From assembly GCF_008831285.2 (NCBI RefSeq), contig NC_045148.1, positions 14,548,802 through 14,612,801 of the forward strand: 64,000 bases of DNA, given 5' to 3'. Within the stretch, counting starts at the first letter, position 1. Each line of letters begins with the position of its first letter. A program made the position numbers and the translations under genes. The stretch comes from Nymphaea colorata. Taxonomy: Eukaryota > Streptophyta > Magnoliopsida > Nymphaeales > Nymphaeaceae. Below are positions 1 to 12,940 of the stretch, one piece after another. Under the pieces are notes generated by a model, which saw only the letters and a list, made by a program, of their open reading frames with translations, ran no database searches and was not told the DNA's origin.

Positions 1-1083
1 CTCAAAAGTCTGCTAAGCCATATCCTCCCCTACTGACAGAGGGAACATAAAAAACTCTGGGTTGGAGAAGGTGGTGGTGGTTCAGAAAGAGTCTGAGAAA
101 TTATTTTCGACTCTCAACTTTTGTACATGAAAATGGGAAATAAATCATGTTAAGTCATATTATATAGTTCTTGGGTTTCTATTCATGAGATTTTTCTTCA
201 GTAGGCAAAGTTCTTTTGGGAAAAGATTTGGCAATTCAAAATGTGCACTCTACCATAAAAATATTTTGTTTTTTGAATTTATAAATGGTGAGCCTGTCCT
301 AATATTATAACGATAAATACTTTTGGTGATGATTTGAAAATGTTGTGCAATTTTTCCCTTGCAAAGAAGCTTATGTTGTTTTGGCGATAAAAGCAGAATA
401 TTTGCAAAAGTATGACCTATATGTCTGACTAATAAGTTGCATATAAAGCATATACTAAAAGATGGATTTCTCTTTTGGAGGTTATGTTTGTTTAATGGAT
501 TGTTGCAGCAAACCAAAAACTCATTGTGTATTTGGGGTCTTTTACTGGTAAATGTTATATACAGTGACAGCCTTTAATCCCAAAAGTATGGTAATGTCAT
601 ATAAAATGATAGTCTCTGATCTCCAAAAATATGTCATGATATCGTCCCAAAATTCCAGATATTTTCCCGAGATTTTGAGAAAGGTCATTTCTCTTCATAT
701 TTTTCGCTGTGAATTTTTTATTTCTTTTATGTTTTTTAGATTTTTTAATTCTTTACATTTATGCAAGAAAATTAGTAAAAATTATATTATATGTTTTTTT
801 GTTCTTTATATTTTTTCTTAAAGCATCTAGATTTTCCTGATATTTTTCAGAGAAAAACTACATGTTGGAAAAAGCCCTGTGAAGGATCTTGTGGACAATT
901 TACTGGGAACGACATTGGCAACTATGCTTTTTACTTTCCAGTTTTTAGGCATATGCAATTTCAGAAGTTTAGCACCCTGAAGCAATATCTTGTTTGTGTT
1001 TGAAAGTGCTTTCTTAGAACTTCAGTTCAATAGCTGGTAAATCTATTGCTTGAGCCTTTATACAGAAGCTATGTCTCTTCCAG
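1..1083. other. Left-edge sequence, probably intron or 5' part of the first gene
   Basis: AT-rich sequence with no firm gene. A stretch from 851 to 980 follows a good acceptor (TTTTTCAG at 843-850) and reads open on the + strand (starting REKLHVGKSPVKDLV), so it could be an exon, but I found no matching donor and it ends in a stop. The polypyrimidine tract before 1084 belongs to the exon annotated next. The 5' end of that gene is either here or outside the window. Confidence 0.3.
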
Positions 1084-3614
1084 GAAAGAAATGGAATACG
1101 ATGGCCTTCTAGCACTGGAATCTCATCTGCATACAAAAGTATTGAAGAGCGTGTTGAAGAAAGGCAACAGAAAGTAGATTCAGCCAAGAAGGGCATCCGA
1201 AATCGACGTGGACGTCACACCCAAGTCAGTACATTATTCTTCTTATGGCATTGACATGTATATTGTGCATGTGTTTATTTATTGATTGCTAAAATTTTCT
1301 TCTCAATAACTGTTTTTCTGGTATAATCATGAATCAGTTTTGAGCACCTAAAATGATGCTTGTGTTAGTTTGCAAGCACGTAGCGTACACGTTTGTTATG
1401 CATGTGGAGGTGCCAAACTGCCAACTTCATATCCTTGACATATATGGTTCTATTTGTTTTTTTTTTTTTTTGCTACCATTCTAAATTATATTGAGAAAGC
1501 AAGTTTGCTTGTTAGGTGTCCATGGCTTGTCCATGTAATGGCCCTATTGGGTTAATCCAGTGAATATATCCAGGATCCAGCAAAACCATAAGAATTGGTT
1601 AGTGAAAGTTACCTGTTGTTTGAGTCAAGCAAAGACTGCAACTACCTTTTTGAGCAATTGAGCCAGACTATAAGTATCAAAGTACATCCATATGTATTGT
1701 TTACTCATTTATTTGGTTGTTGATTTTGTCTCTTTCTTGAGTACAGATGCTATTAATTAGTATTCTTATTGTATCTTCCCAGTTTTTTAGATTTTTTGTT
1801 TATTTGTCTTGGGTTAGACTTAGTTATAATATATGTCAAACAACATACAACTAAAAAGCTTCTTGCCCGACTGCTGATTGTTTCGTGGTTCTCTTGCATC
1901 ACTCTGATGCCATTCTAAACCATTGTCATAAACATCACTGTTTTTTCAAAAAAATGCATAAAAAGGAAAATAAAAGAGAACAAAAAAGGTGAAAATAACA
2001 TGTCTAATTTTTTTGTAGATTTCTCTTAATGATTAGTAGCGATCACAGATTTTTATCAATATTCTGGTAGGAAAATTAGTAGAAAACTCAAATTTAAGCC
2101 TTTTCTGTTATTCTTTCTATACTTTTTTGTTTTCTGAATTCTCGAGGAAAACAAACTCTCCAATTAGTTACCCTTGAAAAACCTTGCAGATAAAAGCTTC
2201 AGAATCCTTCTGTTATTGATAAGCAAAATTCTTATAGGTGTTGTTAAAGCCTAAGTCGCAGTGACCTCAGTTCCTGCCATAATCTTTTGTGCCTTCTTAG
2301 TTCTCATATATCAAGTCTGGCATTCTGGGTGCTTCTTTACATTGATGCTCTTCAATTTCTATTTCTTGTGCAGTCATTTCAACCATCAATTCGACTTATA
2401 ACTCCATCCAGCCTTCTTGATTCAATAGGCTGGTCAATTTCTGAGCCAGCTTCTGCAGCCTGTGTATTCTTGGATGCTTCTGGGGCAGAAGATGTGAGTG
2501 AACGAGCGCCCTGTTTCTTTGATACTCATGGTGATGGAGAAGGTTCTGATATTGGAGGGGATACTCCGTCACGCACTTTGAGAGAAAGGTGATCCTATTT
2601 GGCCAAAATTTTCATGCTTCTTATAAAGTTTTAATTGGAGGTTAAAACTGAACTCTGTTGTGGTAGCTTGTGTCAGAATGATGTTGACTAAGTTCAAATT
2701 GAATAACATTTAGGTCAAAATTTTGTAGTTTGATTCATTTCTTTCTCTTTCTTTAACTACAGTGAAAAGAGAGAGGTGATATTCAAGGGTCCATTCCTCA
2801 CCATACTTTTCCCAGTGGATCGTTTTGATGAGATGGGGCCTTCATTGAGAACATATTTTAGTACTAACGGATTCACATGCTTACAGATTTTGGATCATAT
2901 TTATTCATTTTATCAGGTAAAATCCTTTTTGCATCTGTTAAGTGAATTTGTGTTCTTCTTCAAGCTTAAACTGAGCTGCATAAATTCATTATTGATAAAG
3001 GTCATGCTCTTGCATGTTCGACATGCTTTGTCAAACAAAAATCATAGAATAGCATTGTCAACCATTGGTAAGTTTCATTGCACTATTCTGGATAGTTGTA
3101 TCTACTGAAATATATGTGATGAACTAGGTTGTTTTCTATTCTTGCTGATGCATATGACCTCGTCTTGTTGATATAGACACACACACACACACTCACACTC
3201 ACTCACTCACACACACACACACACACGCATATGAACATTGGTAAAAACCAGACCACTTGGGTAAGAGATAAAAACCAGACCCATTAAAATTAATTATTGA
3301 AATATTTTTTTTTGCAATCTAACCTTATAGATATGATATTAAGAGTGATTTGGTGAGAAACATATATTAAATTAGTTGTTTTCTTACTTAAGTAGTGTTT
3401 TTTTAACAATAAAAATGAATGGCTATTGTAACATCAAAATTTTAATAGTATGAAGATCATTTTTTGTTTTCAAAAATGAGTTGAACTGGAACATGATTTA
3501 TATTAAATTAATGTTCATAAACAGATTAGGAGGTTCACATTTTGGTTAAAATACTTTAAAACACAAATTTAGGAAGTGTGGTTTTTATCCCTTGTCCAAG
3601 TGGTCAGGTATCTA

Positions 3615-3653
<39 letters not shown>

Positions 3654-4567
3654 CTGCATGCTTCCTTGGGGAGACTCAGGAGAGAAACAGGGCATGGTCT
3701 GACATGGCAAGCCCTGTAATAAAGGATGTGCCAGTGTGCATATTTCAATTTGCTATGTGTGGCTTCAGAATGTGCACACTAAGGTTCTCTCTTTTTCTCT
3801 TGCTCTAACACCATGGTGTTTTTTTTTTCAAATATATAAGTTATGGTCCATCTTCTAAGAGACGACGTCTGAAGTCTGAACCATGCGTTTCGACAGAAGA
3901 TATTAGTTTATTGAGGCTAAAATATTTATGAAAATTAGGCTGTTTATGCATCATAGTTGAGCAATCTAAGTGCTGATCCTTATATGATTAGCCATACAAA
4001 TTACGTCTGTGCGATTAGATGTATATATATCCCCCGTTGTATCTGAGTTGAGCCTACTCAAGTTTGACTGAGGCTGCTGGACCTCAGGACCTTTACTTGC
4101 ATACTGCTTCACACATACAAGCTTGGCCTAACAATTGGGATTCACTATGTAATCTGCCAATTGAGCTTTAGACCATCACAATTTCAAGCAGCTTGACTCC
4201 TTGCGCTCTCCTGCTTGCATCTGAATCTCTCAGAATGTTTTTGAGGGTTTACTCTGTTCTTTCTTAGTCTTTTTAGCATATGTTGTGTCTGCATTTCTAT
4301 TTTAAAGCACATGGTTTTATTAAGTTCCTTTTTCATTTGATTGTTTAGGAGAATATGTCAGCTGATGAAATAGAACTTGCAATCAATACGGACTCAAGGT
4401 ATGGTGATCAGCTGAGGTCTGTATATGCCAGCAAAAGATCCATAGAAAATGGCCTTGTGTCTTTCAAAAGGTTAAACTTTTTGGGCACTCGCAAGAATTT
4501 TGAGCAATTGAAGCGTGTCGGTGGGGAGAGCGGAAGCCATGTTTATGAACTGCTATTGGGGTCTTGA
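1084..4567 (+). CDS. Unrecognised plant protein, 3' part, four exons
   Basis: Four exons join in frame through GT-AG introns: 1084-1224, 2374-2588, 2763-2916 and 4349-4567 (TGA). They total 729 nt, giving 242 residues without the N-terminus. Exon 1 encodes a basic, charged segment (EERVEERQQKV, then RNRRGRH). Exon 2 begins SFQPSIRLITPSSLLDSIGW and continues with an acidic, low-complexity stretch. Exon 3 encodes a hydrophobic core (VIFKGPFLTILFPVDRF). Exon 4 encodes ENMSADEIELAINTDSRYGD and ends KRVGGESGSHVYELLLGS. All three junctions keep phase (0, 2, 0), which is the main evidence that the model is real. The third intron (2917-4348) contains a MITE and two microsatellites. I do not recognise the family and assign no function. 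No signal peptide or membrane segment is visible in this part. Confidence 0.75.
3177..3226. repeat. (CA)n/(CACT)n microsatellite
   Basis: CA repeats with interspersed CACT units inside the third intron of the left-end gene. Confidence 0.9.
3251..3605. mobile_element. MITE-like element, copy 1, with terminal inverted repeats
   Basis: The left end reads GACCACTTGGGTAAGAGATA and the right end, reverse-complemented, reads GACCACTTGGACAAGGGATA. The 25-bp terminal inverted repeats differ at three positions. The 355-bp interior is AT-rich and non-coding. A diverged copy lies at 11936-12252, so this is a dispersed repeat. It sits in the third intron of the left-end gene. I could not fix a clear target-site duplication, so the superfamily is open. 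Confidence 0.75.
3617..3650. repeat. (AG)17 microsatellite
   Basis: Perfect AG dinucleotide run about 12 bp to the right of the MITE in the same intron. Confidence 0.95.
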
Positions 4568-7500
4568 GCAGATTTCACAGCCTGAAGTAAAAGTTCCGGG
4601 AAAAAAGATGGTTAAAATTTCTGTTCAGCAACCAAGCTGAATCTGAGGTGAATGCTGCAGGCGAGGTTTCTCAAGCTGATTAAAAATGTCATTGACTTCG
4701 ATATTGATAAAACTAATGAAACCTCTCCCTATGATGACCAAAGTTTTCAAAACCAGATTCCCAGCCAATTGCAGTTACCTTTGACAGCATTCGAACTTAG
4801 GAACATCTTCAAATAACAAATCCACAATTTCAAATCAATTATCTGAAGTTCCGGTGTTACATTTGCATTGCTTTCTCAAGTAAACATATATCAGATTAAT
4901 AGGTCTTGAAGAGATTTACTTTTGAAAGTATCCTTCTCGTTCACAATTGACATATCAATTACCAACCATACAAATGAGCCTGATTCTTGAGGTTCATCAG
5001 TTTGTTGCTGTCTGTTGCAGCTGGTTTTCTGTTTTTGTATATACTATTAGCCCAAGAAACTTGTTCCATATGTTGTTTGACAGAAACACTTAGTTTGGAA
5101 ATAATTTCAAAGTGAAATTTCTCAAGTTTTGAAGATCTTATTTGAAACTAAAAAAGTTTTAAAGGTTAGGTTGTTCTGTAGATAGGTAACAACATTTACA
5201 ACCCAACCTTCAATTGTCTTAAATTTTGTGTTTACATCCGAACGTACTTTAGATGAGCCAAAATTTTGTCGAAATTCTCAAGCCTCATGCTTGGGTTGAT
5301 ATCGTCTGTTTCAGCTCACCTGCCTGTCTGAAAGTTTTGGTCTCCTAGATTTTACTGTTAGCATGAAAAACAGCTCATAATTAGAACTGAAATGCTTCAT
5401 ATTTTTCAAACCGATACTTTGGTCATTATCAAAATCAATGGCATGTTATCCACGTCTTGAGATCGCCGTTCTTGTGTTGATATTGCTTTAAAAGGAGAAT
5501 GACATTATGGCCCTGTCTATATTAAAGCTTTTGCTCTATGTTGTAGTTTCATTTCCAATGACAGTATGTCATCCCAAGGTGTGAGCGTTATATATCACCT
5601 CTATTTTTTTGTAAGATATTGCTCCACTTTTTATCCTTTTAGCTCCACTTATGCATAGTTTAGGTTCAGGTTTTTCTTGTATTTCAGGACGAGTAAACTC
5701 ATTGTGGGTACTTGTACATTTTCCCGGTAAAAGATGAAAAATATCTTGATGTGCTCCTCCTTGCAGTTTTAGCTGCACGATTCTCTGCGTTGTTCTGGCC
5801 AATCATGTCAATGGAAGTTTGTTTTAAAACATTATGTGTGAACGTTGTCTTAATTCCTTGCGACATGTCATCAAGGCAAGCTTTGAAACTTCACATCTTT
5901 TAGGTTTGTTTTCTTTGTTTTCCACAAAGTAGCCTTGATCTACACTTTCGGATTTTGTATGATTTTGTATTTCCATATCCAAAAGCTGTTTGGTTGTGTG
6001 AGAACACTTTAACCAACATGACATATAAATTAATACTTGTATAAAATTGTGTAGAAGAATCTGCTCATGAATAGGGTTGTTTAAGGTCCGTTTGGCCGAC
6101 TCAGCTGAAAACATAAAGGCTTAAATATAAGTTTCCTACTTTATGTTACGTGACAAAAGCTGCCTTTTACCTCCAGTTTCTCTATTGATATGCGACAACC
6201 AAATATGTAACAGTATTTCACAGGAGAAATAATTCAATGTTCTTGTATGATGGTTATTCTGAAACCTTAGAGCTAAATGAAAGTCAAGGAAAGAGTTAGT
6301 ATTTGATGGTCCTGGTGAAAATGTTCTAGACCATTTCTCACTCACTTTTGGTTGTGGGACCAGATTTTCGGCATATGAATCGACCCCAAGCTGGGCTAAG
6401 CTTATGCCTTCGGCTAGGTTTTTTGCTGGCCGACCTATTTGTCTCAAACGTGTGCATGAACACATACACCTGTGGATACGAGTTCTTAGAATGTGGTTCT
6501 AAAATTCGTCTTATATTGCTTTGTTTTTTAAACTGTTCCTAATCTGACCGAGTTTGATTGTCAGTGTAATATTTTTTGAATCTGAAGCATGTACACCACC
6601 GATACATGTATATGGTTCAGTTTAATCTGTCATGGCCGCGCAAAATGTGACAAAGCCCAAGCCTGATAGGACATGGAAAAATCACCCAACCATTGCCGGT
6701 TATATATAACAAAGACTAAAGTTAGCACTTAGATGAATGCGGCGCACTCGTGGAAAACCTGGCCAGCTTTACGAGGTGCCATGCGACGGTCGAACTCATG
6801 ACGTTCCAGTGATGCTAGTCAGTTACTATTCCTAAATGACTGGAGCATTTGTGGGCAACTTGGGCCAAGTTCTCTGAAGCATTGCCGACTAAATTAGCAT
6901 AACGGTCGACATAATATTTGTATAAGGTAGGCATGAAGCCTCCAAGAAAAGTCAAAATTTTTACTTTTTTTACTGGATTCAGGATGACCTTTCCAAAAAT
7001 GCTATATTACTTCCCTAAAGTTTCTTTAGGGAAACCATCTTCGGCAAAAACCCCTCAAGGTTATATTCTTATACTTTCAACTTGTTTTCAGGTATAAGTA
7101 GAACTATGGTACGCTCTTCAGCTTGGTATGACTCTTCAACTTGAATATCTAGTTGTGGAAAAAGAGTAACTACCCATTTTTCTTCTTAGTTCAAAGGTAA
7201 AATATTTATGGTAACTAGAAAGTGAAATTAAAGAGCAAAATAAGAACGACAGGGTGGAAAGAATTTAAAAATTCAGTAGTCAATTTTAGAGGCGGATAGA
7301 TTATATCTCGTTGTTATATGTGAGATCATCCCCGGTTTTTTCCTTTTCAAAACGGGCTTCTTATATTTGAGTCGAAGTCGTATAAATACTTGTCTCGAAT
7401 GACAAAAAAAAAAAACGGCTGAGAACAGAGATCACTTGACATCTTTCTTGAAGATGTTGGCTTTTTGAGACAAACTAATATATTTAACCTTTTATCAGAT

Positions 7501-7745
7501 CGGCCAGCTTACTAGGAACGCGGGGCCGTATATGTATGTGGGCAGACCCACATCAATTTTGACAATCAGAATGGCGCTTAAAGCCAATACCTTGTACTAC
7601 TGAAGGGAATATTGCCGGTAGCTGAATCCAAACAGAAGAAACAGAGACACTTGACGCTTCATTTATTGAAGTAGTGAAGCACATTTCTTGCACTACTTCT
7701 TACAATCAGACTTGAGACGAAACGAGTGCCAACAAGACGGAAATT
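4568..7745. other. Intergenic spacer, no gene seen
   Basis: AT-rich sequence holding the 3' flank of the left-end gene and the 3' flank of AP1. Open frames here are short, lack splice support or recognisable motifs, and overlap on both strands. I see no repeat or RNA gene I can support. Confidence 0.5.
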
Positions 7746-9520
7746 TCAACTGCAAGCTCCTTGCTTGAACCCGATCCTTGCATTTGGGACATCATGAACT
7801 ACCAAGATCTTCCTCTGCTGCCTGTTGCCGAAGATGGAAAGGCTGCTGTCGCTGCTGGTGGGAGCAAAGGCCAAGCAGGCCTGCGAACTCGATGGCACGA
7901 AGAAGATGTTGTAGAAGTCGAGTAACACGTTCGTGCCCCCCTGGAAGTGGAATTCAATCAGAGGGTACTGAACTGTGGTGTAATTGGAAAGGTCATAGCA
8001 GGTGTCCAGGATCAGGGACGGCTGCGACAGCGGATATTTGGCCATGAAAGTCCGGAAAGCAGATCTCAGTGCGCTGTAAGCCGTTGGCGGCAGTCGGGTG
8101 ATCACGGTGCCGGAGTCTATTATGGTTCCGGAGGTCGTAAAGATGGAGGAAGAAACCGGCAGCAGTTGTCCGCCCACGCTTATACCAGTGATGGTAAGGT
8201 AATAGAAGGGCTGGGAGCCAGTCAGCAGGGGTGTGAACTGTGCAGAACTGTAGGAAGAATCCGGCCCGAATGCCAAGGATCCAGGCACGCTGGCAGTTGG
8301 CAGGCAGTAGGCGAACACGCCGCCGAATTTGTTGGCAGTCTGAGAAGGGACGGAGAGTTTGCTCCGGCCTAGTCCGAACATGCCGCCGGTCATTCCGAAC
8401 AACCCCTGGTTCCTGTGGCCGCACCCGAAGGTGAACCCCGGGACTACATCATTGGGCGTTATCGTCAATGTGTCCTGACTAAGGAATCCAACAGACAAGG
8501 AATTGTCACCATAGGTGATGCCGTAGATGCAGCCGGAAGTGGAACATCCGTTCAATCCGGACTCGAGCTTCGCCTCTGCACATTCGGCTGCCGAGCAGGG
8601 CACGTTCCTGTAGGTCGAGGAGGCGGATGGGCTGAACCTTGGACCCTGTTGCTGGTAGCAGGAGATCAAGCAGGGGTCGCACTGGACCCAGCTGAGGTCG
8701 CTACCGGTGTCGAAGACGAGGTTGAAGGCCTGCTTGGGGGTGCCCAGGCCGACGTCGACTATGAAGTTTCCGCTGCCCAGCGAGGATCCAGTTTGAGCCG
8801 GCACCTGTGTGGTGGCCTCCGGGAGCAAGAGGTCCTCTATATTCTTCTTGGGTGATAATGGGAGAGAAGCTGTTCTGGAATGGATCCAATCAACCCTCTG
8901 CTGGTCTTGCCGGAGGAGCTCCTCGGAATCTCGCTTGCCGTCATCGGCTGATCCCGTCTTTTGGTGGAATGGGGCGCAGGGCCCGTGACGATCGACTAGT
9001 TTCAGAGTGGTCTTGCCTTGGAGACCTGTAAGTTGAACAATCAGTCCTGGAAAAGGAGTTCGACCTGAAAAGGAGCTAAAGACGATTGTCCCCAACCAGC
9101 TACACAGATACAAATTTCTGATCAAGTGCTTCTGAAATTAGTTGACAACCACAGACTTGATTGATAGTGGCAATTTTAAGAGATTGGATACGATACTCTG
9201 AAGCTCAAAGATTTTTCAATCTTCACATTGTTGGTTGAGCTAAGAACAGTTGTAATTCGCATCGATGTGCCTAAACAATTCTCATTATGAATGCGGTTTG
9301 TGCAAGAAAATGAAAAGCCAGTTCGCAATAAAGCATAAGTTGGTAGTTGGCCGTGGGGGAATTCACCTTTTCCGGCAGTACATTCACGTGGCGGCCGCAG
9401 CTGGTCGACTGAAACAGTCTGAATGTGCTGGTTGATGTTTCTTGCACTGTGGAATGGAAAGGAAGCAAGAGAGACGAAGAGAAAGAAGAAGGTGAGGTTG
9501 GAAAGCGAGAACTTTGCCAT
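7746..9520 (-). CDS. AP1: secreted nepenthesin-like aspartic protease, intact
   Basis: Two exons on the - strand, 9520-9367 and 9025-7746, joined by a 341-nt phase-1 intron (donor GTGAAT, acceptor TTACAG), give 477 residues. Residues 1-26 are a signal peptide (hydrophobic core FFFLFVSLASF), so the enzyme should enter the secretory pathway. The prodomain carries the family motif LVDRHGPC. The first catalytic motif is FDTGSDLSWVQC with Asp157; the flap segment YGDNS follows; the second motif is IIDSGTVITRL with Asp355. The many cysteines between them are typical of A1B enzymes (Pfam TAXi_N plus TAXi_C). The C-terminus ends IGFKQGACS. The closest known group is Arabidopsis At5g10770/AED1, apoplastic proteases tied to defence; that placement rests on motif recall. 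Substrates are unknown. A TATA box lies about 60 bp upstream of the ATG. Confidence 0.9.
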
Positions 9521-9578
9521 CCTTTTAGTGGATTGTTTCTCTTGCGATGAGTGAATTTAATCAAGGATGTGATGATCA

Positions 9579-9586
9579 ATTTATAG
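9579..9586 (-). promoter_or_regulatory. TATA box of AP1
   Basis: CTATAAAT on the - strand, about 60 bp upstream of the AP1 ATG. The same spacing recurs at AP2 and AP3, which supports the start choice. Confidence 0.6.
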
Positions 9587-10767
9587 AAGTGCATGGATGA
9601 TCCTGCACGTCGAGAAGGAGAATACATCATCAAAATCCGCAAATTTTCAAGTCAATGTTATGGGCCTCCATGAACCAATATCAGTGGTAAAGTTTGAGAT
9701 GGCAGCCCTCAAATTGTACTATATCTGGACCAAGCAACCAAGTCAGCTAATTAAGTTCAGTATCCACCCAAGTTGAACACACTTGATGCCGATTTCCTGG
9801 ACAAGGAGTCAAATTTTGCGGTTTCTTTTGTAGCTTTGCCAGGCGGTAAGCGTGTTTGATTGCATCCACAACTAAGAAAAAAAATGTCTAAAAGAATAGA
9901 TGGCAGAATGCAAATGAAAAAAATGAGCACCATATGCATGGCGATCCGGTAATCCTGGATGTATAATTTATGATGTCCTACACAAAATTTCAGACAAGAC
10001 TTGCGGTGGAAATCAGAAGCAAACAACTGTTGCTAGCTGTAGAGGACAAGTGAATCAACACTCCATTGCATTTCTTATAGATTGATGCTTGATGTTGAAC
10101 AATTAATAAAGAGAGAGAAAAAAAAAAGAAAATTCTCATTAATTAGTTCTTTTTGTCTCAATAATTGGTTCTAGAATTTAGTTTTGTTTTTTTTCTCTAT
10201 CTAAAGTCTTTCCAAGTCTCTCTATCTTGTTTTATGCGCACACATCAACGATGGTTTTTGCAGGGCATTATAATATATTTTATGTCTGCAACAATAAAAA
10301 ATGTCCAAGAAACATGGCCTAACACGGTGGGCAACATGTTCCGTTCCGTCTGCAGCCAAGTTGAATGGGTCCCCGTTGGGGCGGCCTAACTGTACTCGCC
10401 GCCTGTAATATTCACCTGCACATAGAGGCCTGAGGGACCCCAAGTTCATGTAGACAATTTTCTCCGTGTTTGACTCAAAGTCAAGCAGAGGGGTTTGCCC
10501 ACTTTTTATTTGGCGTTCGTCTTTTTAAATGTCAAGAGCGTAATCTTTTTCTAATGTACTAATGAAGATTTGACATCATATTCTACATAAAAGACAAACA
10601 CCATTGAGCGTTTTTTTCTTTCTTTTTGTTTTGGAAAGTTTTGGAAAGTTTTTTACGTACTTTTAAGTTTCTAAATTGCAATGTTACAAGTCTTGCTTAA
10701 TCTTGAGAAATATACTTAGGCATAGACATTTTGATTATTTCCAAGTTGAAAATTCAGGGGTTTTGTG

Positions 10768-11028
10768 TAGGGGTGAACAACTAGTCGAGCTACATGAATT
10801 CGACTGTTAAAGCACGAGTTCGAGCTAGTCATTTGCTTAATGAGTAGAGTTTGAGTTCATGAGTCGAGCCTAAATCGAGTCGAGCTCCCTTTATCACAAA
10901 GTAACAGTTCATATATTTTGACGAGTTTGTCGAGCCTTAATCGAGTCGAGCTCGAGCTCAACACGTAATTGCCGAGTCGAGCCCGAGCTGCTTCTGTCGA
11001 GCTATTATCGAGCTTGTGTTCGCCCCTA
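10768..11028. mobile_element. MITE-like element with TAGGGG termini, possibly hAT-type
   Basis: The left end reads TAGGGGTGAACA and the reverse complement of the right end reads TAGGGGCGAACA. The interior is rich in TCGAGCTCGAGC-type words. The flanking 8-mers GTTTTGTG and GTTTTACT match at six of eight positions, which suits a degraded 8-bp target duplication and hence a hAT-type origin. No transposase is present. Short open frames inside are by-products of the repeat. Confidence 0.6.
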
Positions 11029-11935
11029 GTTTTACTTTTGCTCATGAGACAAAAGATCTATAGGAAAATCCATGGTTCATTAAATTAAGAATCTTAGGTC
11101 AGACTCAACATACACACATGAAATCCTTATTACTATTTTTTTTTATAGGTTGAGAAAGGGTCGGATTAAGATTGGAAAGTAAATGGTTCAATTCTAAATC
11201 CAGGGTTCTCAAATCTCAAGAATTTTAGATCAAAGGCAATCAAATGCCCAGGTGCATGTGGATGACATCCCAAAACAGTATTTTCGAAGCAAAAGAACAC
11301 TTGAAGACATATTTGGATGACGATCAAAACTGGCTTATGAGCTTCGATAAACCAACGGTCTGAAAAACAACTAATTAAAAAACCAAATTTTAACAAGACC
11401 AATTTTTTCATAAAACGACATTTTTTTTCAATCATCCAAAAGCTAGCGTAACTCCTGGTTTAGATGGCTGTGGAAATTAAACTAAAGACTGCTTGTATTA
11501 TAGACGAACGAGCTTTTTCTTCATGGACATAAAAGAGCACTCAAGTGGGACACATGCGCTGTCCACTCTGTTTTGTCCTTGTTTGAATGTGAAATCCTTA
11601 TTGTCCACCCTCTGAAACTTCAAGACCTCCAAGTCAAGGGTCTTTTGAACAAGCGTGTGGGGTCCTTATGGCTAAAATAATAAATATTTCCCAGAATTCT
11701 ATCATTTTCAGATTCTGTTCACCATTTAACTTGAATATCAAAATAACCCCGCGCCTCACAAAAGGAAGAAGAAGAAAAAAACAGAAAAGAAAAGAAAACT
11801 AGTGAAGTACTCCCAACCTGATTAAGGCTGCTACCTAACACACTGAATATGAAACGTCATAATTGAATTTACTACTATATATTATATGTCTTATTTGAAA
11901 CATTATAGGTTCGTATGATGAGTACGAACAAACAA

Positions 11936-12252
11936 AAAATTAATTATTAAAATATTTCTTTTTTACAATCTAATGGATATGATCTTAAAAATGATTTGAT
12001 GAGAAGCATATATTAAGTTACTTATTTTCTCGCTTATTAATGTTTTTTAATAGTAAATAAATGAACGGCTCTTAAAACATCCAATTTTTGATAGTACGAA
12101 GATCAATTATCTTTATAAAAATGACTAGAACTAAAAGATACGATCTGCATTAAATTAGTATTTATAAACACATTAAAAGGTTTATATTTTGTTTAAAACT
12201 TTTGTCAACATGAATTTAAGAGGTTCCGTTTTTATCCCTTACCCATGTGGCT
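11936..12252. mobile_element. MITE-like element, copy 2 (diverged)
   Basis: Aligns along most of its length with 3270-3605, in the same orientation, with many substitutions and small indels. The right end keeps the terminal repeat (GTTTTTATCCCTTACCCATG), while the left terminal repeat is not recognisable. Boundaries are approximate. Confidence 0.65.
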
Positions 12253-12699
12253 ATATATGTATATGGAAATGCGATCCAAGTAAGAAAAAAAATGCATAGT
12301 CAAGCATATATGTGAATAAAAATGATATCGCAGATCAACGCAACCATGATTCATTATTTGCAAAGAAGACGGAAAACTGATCGATGTAAAATTTTATCCA
12401 TGAATGTGAGGCCAACATTAAAAATGTTGTATTTAATAAGGTCAAGCAAATAAAAGGCGAGTCAAAATTGAAGTTGGCATAGCATAGGGGTCTAAATTGT
12501 TTAAAACCACGGCGCCCCATCACTTGTTCCTGATTATTTTTCGTTTGCTGTTCATCTAGGGATCGAATGGCTGGGAGATTTTTGTGAGGTTTAGATACGC
12601 AGCAAATCGGCACTTTCAACAAATCTCGACGGCCGTTTATTCGGAAGATAGGCGTGTTGGTGTATGGAACTTGATGCATACTGTCTTATGTAAGGGCAT

Positions 12700-12940
12700 T
12701 TATGTCATTTTGTACAAATATGAGTTTACCTTAATCCTTATGTTGTGAGGGGGGCCGCAGTTTTTTTTTTTTGGACTTCTCTCTAAGGGCATCTGTGTTC
12801 ATCTGATAGTGAATAATGAAAGTTCTATGCGACCGTAAACGTAGGAGATTATTATTCTGAACCACGTAAATCTTTGTCTTCTTCCTTGTTGCTTTTATTC
12901 CCCTCGTGCGAGAGGAGAGTTTTGTGTATTGTTCCTAACA
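12700..12940 (-). mobile_element. LTR fragment or solo LTR, inverted
   Basis: Read on the - strand from 12940 it begins TGTTAGGAACAATACACAAA and continues with a segment containing TTTACGTGGTTC and CTCCTACG. That matches the sequence starting at 63859 on the + strand. No coding region accompanies it. The inner boundary near 12700 is approximate and I found no convincing target duplication. Confidence 0.6.

Noticed and set aside
5569-6542. Cluster of short open frames on both strands
   Set aside because: Low-complexity, overlapping, no motifs, no matched splice sites.
7778-8855. Several + strand open frames opposite AP1
   Set aside because: They are antisense shadows of the GC-richer AP1 second exon, without motifs or starts of their own. 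The same holds opposite AP2, AP4, AP5, AP6 and AP7.
12335-12679. 114-codon - strand frame beside the inverted LTR fragment
   Set aside because: Considered as a retroelement remnant, but no gag or pol motif could be recognised.
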